This document shows, piece by piece, positions 18,572 through 26,330 of a stretch of 64,000 bases of DNA. Source of the DNA: Microvirga sp. ACRRW (GTDB lineage: Bacteria; Pseudomonadota; Alphaproteobacteria; Rhizobiales; Beijerinckiaceae); NCBI RefSeq assembly GCF_022346925.1, contig NZ_JAKRNJ010000004.1, positions 124,001-188,000 on the forward strand. Reading direction: 5' to 3'. The translations under genes and the position numbers were made by a program. Under the pieces are notes generated by a model that saw only the letters and a program-made list of their open reading frames with translations, searched no databases and was not told the origin of the DNA. Position 1 is the stretch's first letter; every line of letters begins with the position of its first letter.

Positions 18572-18928
18572 ATAGATTCTCTCTCTCACAGCCTTCAGTG
18601 ATCTCCGCTCTTCAACAAGAAGCATCTCTGTCAGACACACCCTCGCGCCCAATCAGAGGCTTACCAACTCCAACTGTGCTTATATTCTCCGCATAGTCCT
18701 CATTGCGGGCAGACTTGTCGACCGATGCTGAATCCTTACAGGCCCGAGGATCTTGATTTGAATCAATGCGGCGTATGAATGAGCCAATCATCATTTGGCC
18801 AGGCTCGCTGAACCCGTTCTCGGCTGTCTTGTCGGACCGCCGCACATTCTAACAGCATTTCGTCCCATTTTCGCGTATTATGAGAGGCAAGCGAGCTTTT
18901 CACGAGCCGACCAATGGCGGAGGGCTCC
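18572..18928 (+). other. 357-base non-coding stretch with a single recognisable site
   Basis: No credible gene is visible on either strand; the open frame at 18612-18845 (minus) has no family resemblance or ribosome site. The only recognisable element is the FNR/FixK palindrome at 18753-18766, so this is probably a long 5' regulatory region for the genes that follow. Confidence 0.5.
18753..18766 (+). promoter_or_regulatory. perfect FNR/FixK (Anr-type) box
   Basis: TTGAT-TTGA-ATCAA is an exact match to the TTGAT-N4-ATCAA consensus for FNR/FixK-family oxygen regulators. It lies 163 bases before the start of the small protein at 18929. In class II promoters the box centre is at -41.5, which would put transcription start near 18801. 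The following genes (alcohol dehydrogenase, universal stress protein) are typical members of low-oxygen regulons. Confidence 0.75.
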
Positions 18929-19210
18929 ATGACCATCAGTGATGAGCGTTTGCTTTTTTCAAGTGAGCGGAGCGGATATCGGATCTACGAGCCGGACATC
19001 CTTCCGCGACTTCAGTCACTGCTCGCGACCTTGGCCGATCTGGATGTTGTCCATGCGAGCAATGTTTCGACGATTGAAGGCCGGCAGACGGACATTGCCA
19101 GCAAGCAGCGAGTGATCGCCGATCTCCGGCAATCCCATCGCGAGCGGTGTTTGCCCTACATCCTGGAAATTGAAGCACTAAGGGCGCGGATGGATGCCGC
19201 GTTTGGCTGA
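18929..19210 (+). CDS. small protein of unknown function in the FixK-box operon
   Basis: The 93-residue reading frame starts at ATG 18929 with GGAGGG seven bases upstream; an ATG at 18914 gives five more residues but lacks a good site. I do not recognise a family. The sequence is soluble and mostly helical, with a predicted coiled-coil-like centre (DLDVVHASNVSTIEGRQTDI, then KQRVIADLRQSHRERCLPYI). It has one Cys and no signal peptide. It ends 9 bases before the alcohol dehydrogenase, so the two are surely co-transcribed under the FNR/FixK box. Confidence 0.65.
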   Translation: MTISDERLLFSSERSGYRIYEPDILPRLQSLLATLADLDVVHASNVSTIEGRQTDIASKQRVIADLRQSHRERCLPYILEIEALRARMDAAFG

Positions 19211-19219
19211 GGCGGTGCC

Positions 19220-20203
19220 ATGAAGGCCATGGTCCTCCATAACGTGCGTACGCCTTTGATCTTTGAGCGACGCCCCCTGCCAATGCCTGGCGCAGGCGAG
19301 ATGAGGGTTGCCGTGGAAGCCTGCGCCGTATGCCGGACCGACCTCCACGTTGTCGACGGAGATCTGCCGCATCCCAGGCTTCCCGTCATCCCGGGCCATG
19401 AGATCGTGGGGCGGGTGGACGCACTCGGATCAGGTGTCCGCGGCCGAGAGCTCGGCGAGCGCGTGGGCATCCCCTGGCTCGGCCATACATGCGGGCGCTG
19501 CCCGTATTGCGTTTCGGGACGCGAGAACCTCTGCGATGAGCCGTTGTTTACCGGCTACACTCGTGATGGCGGCTTTGCCTCGCACGTGATCGCCGACGCG
19601 GCCTATTGTTTCAGCATGCCGGATGACGGCGATCCTGTTTCACTGGCTCCTCTGCTCTGCGCAGGAGTGATCGGCTGGCGCTCGCTGGTGGCTGCGGGCT
19701 CCGGCATGAGAATCGGTATCTATGGCTTCGGTGCTGCGGCTCACATCATCGCGCAAGTCTGCATCCGGCAGGGACGGCTCATCTTCGCGTTCACTCGGCC
19801 GGGCGATGGTGCGGCTCAGGAATTCGCCCGCTCCCTTGGAGCCGTCTGGGCAGGAGGCTCGGACGAGACACCGCCTAAGCGCCTCGACGCGGCGATCATC
19901 TTCGCGCCCGTGGGCGACCTCGTTCCTGTCGCCTTACGGGCCGTACGCAAGGGCGGCCGTGTCGTCTGCGGAGGCATCCATATGAGCGACATTCCGGGCT
20001 TTCCATATCAGCTTCTCTGGGAGGAGCGGCAGATCGTCTCCGTCGCCAACCTAACCCGTCAGGATGCTTTTGATTTCCTGGCCATTGTTCCTGAGGCCCA
20101 GATCAGAACTCAGACGAAGCACTATCCATTGGAGGCCGCCAACGAAGCCTTGGATGACCTTCGATCAGGTCGGCTCCAGGGAGCTGCGGTCCTGGTCCCC
20201 TAA
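19220..20203 (+). CDS. zinc-dependent alcohol dehydrogenase (AdhA/AdhP-like)
   Basis: The 327-residue protein is a medium-chain dehydrogenase. Catalytic zinc ligands are in CAVCRTDLHVVDGDL (Cys) and IPGHEIVGRV (His-Glu). The structural zinc site is CGRCPYCVSGRENLC (four Cys), followed by LLCAGVIGWRSL. The nucleotide-fold glycines (IGIYGFGAAAHI) are slightly unusual but in place. It interconverts alcohols and aldehydes with NAD(P)H. It follows the small unknown protein by 9 bases and precedes the universal stress protein, behind a perfect FNR/FixK box. A fermentative or redox-balancing role under oxygen limitation is likely. Confidence 0.88.
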   Translation: MKAMVLHNVRTPLIFERRPLPMPGAGEMRVAVEACAVCRTDLHVVDGDLPHPRLPVIPGHEIVGRVDALGSGVRGRELGERVGIPWLGHTCGRCPYCVSGRENLCDEPLFTGYTRDGGFASHVIADAAYCFSMPDDGDPVSLAPLLCAGVIGWRSLVAAGSGMRIGIYGFGAAAHIIAQVCIRQGRLIFAFTRPGDGAAQEFARSLGAVWAGGSDETPPKRLDAAIIFAPVGDLVPVALRAVRKGGRVVCGGIHMSDIPGFPYQLLWEERQIVSVANLTRQDAFDFLAIVPEAQIRTQTKHYPLEAANEALDDLRSGRLQGAAVLVP

Positions 20204-20260
20204 GGCAAGGCAGGAACAGAAGTTGTTGCATTGAGAAACCGAACTCAGCGGGAGGAAATC

Positions 20261-21103
20261 ATGCTCGAAAACATTCACAGCATCCTGATTGGGATCACGG
20301 AGGAAGGCGATGCGGAGGAACATTCGTCTGCCCTGACCTACGGGCTCTCACTCGCCAGGCAGGCGAGCGCCCATGTCACCGTCCAGGCGGCCTCGCTGAA
20401 ACTGACTGTGACGCATGCCTTTATCAGCGCCTTTGCCGAAGGCCTCGTGGCAGCCGAGAACCACCGGCTGGATGTGCTGGCCCGTTCAGTAGCCGACTCG
20501 TCCCAACGCGCCGCAGCGGCATCCGGCCTGGCATGCACCGTGCAGGCCCCGCATCTTGCCTATCCTGAACTTATCAAGAGCTTTGCATCTCTTGCGCGCA
20601 CCCATGATTTCACGATCCTGGACTCGGAACCGATTTCCCTCGCTATCGATCGGGGATTGATCGAGGCCGTGCTCATGGGCAGTGGCCGGCCTCTCATCGT
20701 CGTGCCACAGGGTCGAGAGACTTTTGTCGGAAACAGGATCGTCATAGCATGGGATGGCAGCGCCAAGGCGGCGCGTGCCCTCAATGATGCCCTGCCGTTC
20801 CTGCGGGCGGCCGACCAGGTCGAGCTGGTCAGCGTCTCGGGCGAGAAAGATCTGGCTCACACCGTGCCCGGCGCGGAGATTGCGCCGCATCTCAGTCGCC
20901 ATGGCGTGACGGTCACTACCCTGGCCTTGCCGGCCATAGATGGCGATGTCGCAGAAACCTTGCGCAACCACGCCCACCTGACACGTGCCAACATGATCGT
21001 GATGGGAGCCTATGTCCATTCGCGCCTGCGCGAAAGAATACTCGGCGGCACGACCCAATCCCTCCTCAAGAACGCGCCGGTGCCTCTGTTTCTCTCCTAT
21101 TGA
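20261..21103 (+). CDS. universal stress protein, tandem UspA domains
   Basis: The protein has 280 residues from ATG 20261, with GGGAGGAAATC just upstream; a TTG at 20231 is in frame but poor. Two Usp-like halves are visible. The C-terminal one has the start IVIAWDGSAKAARALNDALP and the ATP-binding pattern G-x2-G-x9-G-S/T-like near GAYVHSRLRERILGGTTQSL. The N-terminal half is more diverged. Double Usp proteins are common in oxygen-limitation regulons. It is third in the presumed FixK operon and convergent with the beta-CASP gene. Confidence 0.85.
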   Translation: MLENIHSILIGITEEGDAEEHSSALTYGLSLARQASAHVTVQAASLKLTVTHAFISAFAEGLVAAENHRLDVLARSVADSSQRAAAASGLACTVQAPHLAYPELIKSFASLARTHDFTILDSEPISLAIDRGLIEAVLMGSGRPLIVVPQGRETFVGNRIVIAWDGSAKAARALNDALPFLRAADQVELVSVSGEKDLAHTVPGAEIAPHLSRHGVTVTTLALPAIDGDVAETLRNHAHLTRANMIVMGAYVHSRLRERILGGTTQSLLKNAPVPLFLSY

Positions 21104-21145
21104 ACAGGAGAAGCAAACTGGCCGAAAAGCACTCTGCTGCAGGCA

Positions 21146-22741
21146 CTAATTGCGGGCACGATCTCTCAGGGCATTCTTGATGCGGCGGATGATGACGCCT
21201 TTCGCTTTCCTGTCAGCTGCCGCCGCAATGGCATCGTTGATGTCGATCAGCAGTTCAGCGTACTCGTTGTGCCAGTCGCGGTGTCCGGCGCTCGCGGGCC
21301 GCACGCGCTCCTCAGGACGTTCAACCCGGGTCGCTGCATCGCCCGCCAGATCATAGATGTCGTCGATCTCTGGAATGATTGCGGTGGGTGCTCGGTCAAG
21401 ATCTGCAAGGGACGCTTGCAGCGCCTTGAGCGGCGCATCCTCCCCATGGACCAGAAAGATTCCGCGCCGGACCGGAAGGCGCTTCGCAAGCCAGGCCTTT
21501 AACTCCGGTCCGTCCGCATGTCCTGAATAGAGGTCGAGCGTCCGCATACGGGCACGGACCTTCACCTCTTCACCTTGGATCCGAACCTTCGACGCGCCAT
21601 CCTGAAGGATCCGACCAAGCGTTCCCTGGGCCTGAAAGCCGACGAAGAGAACGGTGGCCTCGTCCCGCCAGAGCCATGCCTTCAGGTGATGCCGGATGCG
21701 GCCCGCCTCGCACATGCCGCTGGCCGCGATGATGATGTGGAAGCTGTGTATGCGGTCGATCGCCTTGCTCTGTTCAACCGTCTCCGTGAAGCGGACCCAC
21801 CGGGACTCGAGCGCTTGGACGAGATCGGATCCGTTTCTGAGTTCTCCGGCATGCTGCCTGAAGATCGCACTGGCCCTCGAGGCAAGTGGGGAGTCGATGA
21901 AGATGGGGATGTCGGGCAGTTCGCCTGCTTCCATCAGCTCCATGAGATCGACGAGAAGTTCCTGTGTCCTCTCGACCGCAAATGATGGAATGAGCAACGC
22001 CCCACTCGGATGCATCGCCGTGCGGACCTCGTCGCGCAGCATCCGGCGGCGGCGCTCGATGGTCGTACCGGCCCGGTCCGTATCGCCATAGGTCGCCTCA
22101 AGGAGGGCATAATCAAGATCGCGGGGTCCATCCGGGTCCGGTTGCAGGAGCTTGTGGTCGGGTCCGATATCGCCCGAAAACAGAAGGCGCGTCGTCTTCT
22201 CATCGGCACCATGCTTCACCTCCATCTCAATGGAGGCCGAGCCCAAAAGATGACCTGCATTCCAGTATCTGGCGCGGAAGCCCGGAGCGACATCCTGCCA
22301 TTGGCCATAAGCAACGCGCCGGAATTGTTTGAGGGAGGCGACGGCATCCTCTTGCGTGTAGATGGGAGAGACCGTCTCCAGACCCCGACGGCTGTTGCGT
22401 CGGTTGAGCTGATTGACTTCCATCTCCTGGATGTAGCCGGAGTCCGGGAGCATGATGGACGCAAGATCGGCCGTCCCGGTCGTCGCGTAGATCGGGCCGT
22501 CAAAGCCTGCCTTCACGAGCTTCGGCACGAGCCCGGAATGGTCGATATGAGCATGAGTAAGACACAGAGCATCGGCCCCTGCGGCGCGAAACGGAAAGTG
22601 CTGGTAATTAAGTTCCCTCTCCTCCTTCGATCCCTGAAACATGCCGCAATCGATCAGAACGCGGGCTGCTTCCGTTTCGAGCATGAAGCAGGAACCCGTC
22701 ACGGTTCGGGCGGCGCCGTAAAAGGAGAGACGAAGCGACAC
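21146..22741 (-). CDS. beta-CASP metallo-beta-lactamase-fold hydrolase (RNA-processing type)
   Basis: The protein has 531 residues from GTG 22741, which has AGGAGG six bases upstream; the longer frame to 22798 has no such site. The metallo-beta-lactamase motif is LTHAHIDHSGLVPKL (residues about 55-70). The beta-CASP insert includes FIDSPLASRASAIF and ASGMCEAGRIRHHLKAWL, and the C-terminal histidine block is YSGHADGPELKAWL. Family members include archaeal and bacterial CPSF-like nucleases and RNase J relatives. Here it most likely processes RNA, though no activity has been assigned to this subgroup. Its context beside the stress protein and P-type ATPase is typical of low-oxygen islands. Confidence 0.85.
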   Translation of the reverse strand: MSLRLSFYGAARTVTGSCFMLETEAARVLIDCGMFQGSKEERELNYQHFPFRAAGADALCLTHAHIDHSGLVPKLVKAGFDGPIYATTGTADLASIMLPDSGYIQEMEVNQLNRRNSRRGLETVSPIYTQEDAVASLKQFRRVAYGQWQDVAPGFRARYWNAGHLLGSASIEMEVKHGADEKTTRLLFSGDIGPDHKLLQPDPDGPRDLDYALLEATYGDTDRAGTTIERRRRMLRDEVRTAMHPSGALLIPSFAVERTQELLVDLMELMEAGELPDIPIFIDSPLASRASAIFRQHAGELRNGSDLVQALESRWVRFTETVEQSKAIDRIHSFHIIIAASGMCEAGRIRHHLKAWLWRDEATVLFVGFQAQGTLGRILQDGASKVRIQGEEVKVRARMRTLDLYSGHADGPELKAWLAKRLPVRRGIFLVHGEDAPLKALQASLADLDRAPTAIIPEIDDIYDLAGDAATRVERPEERVRPASAGHRDWHNEYAELLIDINDAIAAAADRKAKGVIIRRIKNALRDRARN

Positions 22742-22835
22742 GAGGACCTCCTGGTTACACAGAAGCTGAGGCTGCAAAAGAATCGCACCTTCGTACATTG
22801 TCGTCGAGCCGCCAGGTTTGATTCATGCCAAACCC

Positions 22836-23186
22836 ATGGAACAGACGACCATAACCTCACAGGCCACGTCATCCAACGGCATCTGCCTCATCACGGGCAA
22901 GACCTACTCTCCGAAAGAGTTGATCCTCATCGATCGGTTGCATCCGTCCCTAGCGCACAGAATCCGGCAGGAGGCGAAGGACAGGCTGCACTGTTTCAAC
23001 GACTGTCAGATCGACCTCAAAGCGGAGCTCGAGCTTCGGCGCCCTCAGGAGAAGATCGACCATGTGACCTCGCGACAATGGAAGAGGCTCGCGGGAATCC
23101 AGGAGCTGCGAATCAGGATGTTTCCGATCCCCACAAGGCCCGCAGGGCATTCAGGATCACGGCGACATCGATGGCTTCCTGGATGA
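22836..23186 (+). CDS. small ORF resembling the N-terminus of DUF1003 proteins, probably a remnant
   Basis: A frame of about 116 residues begins at ATG 22836 (TTG 22818 also in frame). Residues about 15-45 (ICLITGKTYSPKELILIDRL then HPSLAHRIRQE) look like the cysteine-containing head that precedes the two membrane helices in DUF1003 proteins (CxxTGRxxPRxxLVxLDxLRPxLxxxIR). The membrane part is absent. The last 74 bases run antisense into the P-type ATPase gene, where the protein loses any resemblance. Probably a truncated gene; a functional short form cannot be excluded. Confidence 0.35.
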   Translation: MEQTTITSQATSSNGICLITGKTYSPKELILIDRLHPSLAHRIRQEAKDRLHCFNDCQIDLKAELELRRPQEKIDHVTSRQWKRLAGIQELRIRMFPIPTRPAGHSGSRRHRWLPG

Positions 23187-24996
23187 GCGCGCCCTGCACC
23201 GGCGTCAGGTATCCCAAACCCGCGGCGATCATTCCAAGTATCGAGAGGCCAATTCCGACATAAACACTCTGAAGCGCAATGCGCCTGGAGCGACGCGCCA
23301 TCAGAATGGCGCCGGGGATCCTGTCGAGGCGATCGACCAGAAGGACCACGTCGGCCGCTTCGGCCGAGGCGGCGGCACCTCTCGCACCCATGGCGACACC
23401 GAGATCAGCGGCCGCGAGGGCCGGTGCGTCGTTGACGCCGTCGCCTATCATCATGACGGGGCCGCGCCGTTTCTCGGCCTGAACGATGGCGATCTTCCTG
23501 TCTGGCGTGAGGTCGGCATGCACCGCGTCGAAATGCAGGCCGACGGTCACGGCTTGCGCCACCTCACGGCGGTCTCCCGTTGCCAGGATGACCCGGGCAA
23601 TCCCCAGCCGACGGAGACTTTCGATCACATGAGCGGCTTCCGTTCGCAATGGGTCTGCTAAGATCAGCAGCCCGGCCGGCTCGTCATCGACTGCTATGGC
23701 GACCATGACGGACCCTGCGGGATGCTGGCCAGCGGCGCCTGCTTCCATGCGCGGCACATGTCGGGAGACGAACCGGATTCCACCTACGACGACGCGTTGA
23801 TTATCGACGTAACCTTCCAGGCCTTCGCCCGGGGTCTCCTCGACCTTGATTGGGAGCAGGAGATCTATCCCTCTGTCCTGCGCCTCCGAGACGAGCGCGC
23901 GCGCAATGACATGCTTCGATGCTTGATCGAGGGATGCCGCAAGTTGGAGCAGCCTGTCGGACGACAACCCGGCCATGGGGAGGATTTCGACGATCCGGGC
24001 TTGCCCATGAGTGAGCGTTCCGGTCTTGTCGATGACCAGCGTCTTCACATGCGAAAGCGTCTCCAAGGCCCTCCCGCCCTTCACCAGCACACCGGCTTTC
24101 GCGGCACGCGACATCCCGGCAACAATGGCCACGGGAACGGCCAGGATGAGCGGGCACGGGGTTGCGATGACGAGCACCGCCAGCGCTCGGATTGGGTCGC
24201 CGCTCCACAGCCATGCGCCACCGGCGAGGACAATCGTCAGCGCCAGGAATGCTAAAGCGAAACGATCCGCGAGCCGTGCCAAAGGCGCTTTGGAGCGCTG
24301 GGCAACTTCGATCAGACGAACGATGCCTGCATAAGTGCTCTCGACCGCTCGGTGCGTCGCCAAGAGATCGAAGGCATCACCGACATTTGTGACGCCGCTC
24401 ATGACAGGCTCGCCCGCTCTTTTACGGGCGGGGACCGCCTCGCCCGTCAGCGCCGACTGATCCAGGACGGCGACTCCCTTGGCAACAAGCCCGTCGACGG
24501 GAACCACATCGCCTTGGCGGATGAGCAAGCGGTCCTGTGGGGCGATGAGGTCGAGTGTGACCTCCTCGAGCCGACTTCCCCGATGGCGGATGGCCATCCG
24601 CGGCACGCGGGTCAGGAGCGCAGTCATCTCGCGTTTGGCGCGGCGCTCGGCAAAGCTTTCGAGATACTGCCCGCCTGCGTACATCAGAGCCACGACCACC
24701 GCGGCGAGATGCTCTCCAAACACGAGCGCACCGGTCATGGAGAGGGCGGCAACGATGTCCAACCCGACATCTCCGTGCCGCAGGCTGCCGATGATCTCGA
24801 TGATCAGGACGCCAAGAATCGGAAGAGTCGCTGCAGCCCATATCACCCCGGGCCAGTGATCGTCGCCCGCAACATGCAACCCAAAACCGAGGACCAATCC
24901 CATGGCCGGTACGATGACCAACACGGGACGGGAAAGCCGGAGCAGACGATAGGCTGACAGGGAGGGGTTCTCGTTACCGGGCATCATTGGATCCAT
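23113..24996 (-). CDS. heavy-metal P1B-type ATPase without HMA domain
   Basis: The pump has about 627 residues from ATG 24996; a TTG at 25071 extends the frame but has no support. Core motifs are LTGEAVPARKRAGEPV (actuator), VIATPCPLILAVPVAI (transmembrane TPCP motif), DKTGTLTHGQARI (phosphorylation site) and GDGVNDAPALAAADLGVAMG. There is no N-terminal metal-binding domain. The usual SxHP nucleotide motif reads SKHVIARAL, so Pro is replaced by Val. The transported metal is uncertain. It is the second P1B pump in the window and lies beside genes of a low-oxygen island. Confidence 0.88.
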   Translation of the reverse strand: MDPMMPGNENPSLSAYRLLRLSRPVLVIVPAMGLVLGFGLHVAGDDHWPGVIWAAATLPILGVLIIEIIGSLRHGDVGLDIVAALSMTGALVFGEHLAAVVVALMYAGGQYLESFAERRAKREMTALLTRVPRMAIRHRGSRLEEVTLDLIAPQDRLLIRQGDVVPVDGLVAKGVAVLDQSALTGEAVPARKRAGEPVMSGVTNVGDAFDLLATHRAVESTYAGIVRLIEVAQRSKAPLARLADRFALAFLALTIVLAGGAWLWSGDPIRALAVLVIATPCPLILAVPVAIVAGMSRAAKAGVLVKGGRALETLSHVKTLVIDKTGTLTHGQARIVEILPMAGLSSDRLLQLAASLDQASKHVIARALVSEAQDRGIDLLLPIKVEETPGEGLEGYVDNQRVVVGGIRFVSRHVPRMEAGAAGQHPAGSVMVAIAVDDEPAGLLILADPLRTEAAHVIESLRRLGIARVILATGDRREVAQAVTVGLHFDAVHADLTPDRKIAIVQAEKRRGPVMMIGDGVNDAPALAAADLGVAMGARGAAASAEAADVVLLVDRLDRIPGAILMARRSRRIALQSVYVGIGLSILGMIAAGLGYLTPVQGALIQEAIDVAVILNALRALWGSETS

Positions 24997-25067
24997 TCGC
25001 AGTGCCCGCTTCAATCCAGCCTGTCCGTGACTGTAGCCACTTCCGCGCGCCGGGAAAGGTCGCGCTT

Positions 25068-25262
25068 TCAAAGGGCGCCCATGAGCCGCCGCATGCGCTC
25101 CTTTCCACCCGGGCAGAGTGTCGTCCGGATGGTGTGATCGCTCAGACCCGCCAGGAAGCCGTCGAGCGGCCCAACATCTGGGATAGACTTTTCGTCGAGG
25201 ACGATGCGTCCAGGCTCGACAAAGACGGCGACTTTCATCTTAGGCATGACCATCCCTCCCAA
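25068..25262 (-). pseudogene. zinc alcohol dehydrogenase with internal deletion (gene fossil)
   Basis: The 64-residue frame joins two distant parts of a medium-chain dehydrogenase. Residues 9-30 (KVAVFVEPGRIVLDEK, SIPDVGPLD) are a near-perfect family N-terminus. Residues about 42-60 (DHTIRTTLCPGGKERMRRLM) are a C-terminal block normally some 250 residues further on. Everything between, including both zinc sites and the Rossmann fold, is missing. It cannot be an active enzyme. It lies directly upstream of the P-type ATPase on the same strand. Confidence 0.65.
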
Positions 25263-25453
25263 GGCTGATCCAGCCCAATTCTATCACGGTAAAGCGATGC
25301 GTCCGACACACCCGACCGTCCGCCGGGATTCCGCCACTGGAGCTTCATCGGCGGAGCGCCTGGACGATCCGACATCGACACAGCGCGAGTGAGAATGGTG
25401 CCGCACGCACACCCGTGTGGTCCGGTCCGGCCGGCCCGCAACGAGAATGCACT

Positions 25454-25489
25454 TGGAGACAGATCGCAGGTGACTGGTTCCACCGTCAT
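25454..25489. repeat. second copy of the intergenic repeat at 2271-2307
   Basis: The stretch tggagacagatcgcaggtga and the bases after it align with 2271-2307 at roughly 31 of 37 positions, including a shared ending accg-c/t-cat. It lies in a non-coding region (25263-25587) that holds nothing else I recognise. Confidence 0.45.
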
Positions 25490-25587
25490 GCCCTGACAAG
25501 CATCCCTTGAATTACACTGGCGCTGTCGAGAGACATGACGGGGCAGCGGAACCGCCTGTCCGAGACTGATGCCATCGAAGGCTTCAG

Positions 25588-26088
25588 TCAGGATATCGCG
25601 CCAATCACGAGCGCCGATGCGAGGATCGCAATGGCATCCTCAATCAGAGCGGCAGGGCGATCCTTTCCGAACCGCTTGGCAAGTCGGGCACGAATGGCCG
25701 CGCCTCCCAGTGTCCCGATGACAGCCCCAAGCGCTCCGGCAACAAGGCCTGCGATCGGAATACCACCGGCTGTACCGATGGCTGCACCCGACACAGAACC
25801 CGTGACGATCCGTGCGCCGAACTGAACCGGCACCTTGCGGCTGGGTGTGGAGGGGAGCTGATCGGCAACGAGTTCAGCCAGCGCGAACAGAGTCAGGATC
25901 CATGGAGTGAAGCGATAGCCTAGAAACGCCAGCCAGCTTCCATTGAGATCAAGGAAACCGAGGGCTGTCGCCCAACTCACAGCCGCCGGAGCCATCATGG
26001 TACGCGAACCCGCGACCATACCGATCAGAATGCTCAAAAGAAGAAATCCCACACTCCGCCTCCCCAGCGAGATCTGCCATTGCGTCAC
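25588..26088 (-). CDS. DUF4126 family membrane protein
   Basis: The protein has about 166 residues with four hydrophobic segments. The block LSILIGMVAGSRTMMAPAAV (after the start) and the glycine-rich SGAAIGTAGGIPIAGLVAGA helix are the DUF4126 hallmarks. Function of the family is unknown. The start is uncertain: GTG 26088 (VTQWQISLG) gives the family's usual length, while ATG 26283 would add 65 residues of unlikely composition. It lies between the P-type ATPase region and the cyclase gene, same strand, without clear coupling to either. Confidence 0.75.
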   Translation of the reverse strand: MTQWQISLGRRSVGFLLLSILIGMVAGSRTMMAPAAVSWATALGFLDLNGSWLAFLGYRFTPWILTLFALAELVADQLPSTPSRKVPVQFGARIVTGSVSGAAIGTAGGIPIAGLVAGALGAVIGTLGGAAIRARLAKRFGKDRPAALIEDAIAILASALVIGAIS

Positions 26089-26330
26089 GACGCTCTCTCT
26101 CGGTTCAGAAAACCGACAGGCAGCCTGTCCATTTCCAGACCGCCGGACGATCCGATCATACCGAGATGTCCATCTCAACAGTTTCATCTTATGGGAACGG
26201 AGCTCAGCCGAAAGTCCTCCATCCGGATAATCTGCCTCAGATCTGGTCCTTGGGACCGCCACGCAGGTATCGTTAAGGCCCAAGGCACGGCGAGAATCTC
26301 TTCATAACCGCCTAAAAACGCCGGTCGTCG

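Noticed and set aside
22818-22831. Possible second FNR box (TTGAT-TCAT-GCCAA) before the beta-CASP gene
   Set aside because: Only the left half matches; the right half differs at two of five positions, so it is not reported as a site.
22010-23263. 417-codon plus-strand open frame
   Set aside because: Antisense to the beta-CASP gene for most of its length, then crosses an intergenic region and another gene.
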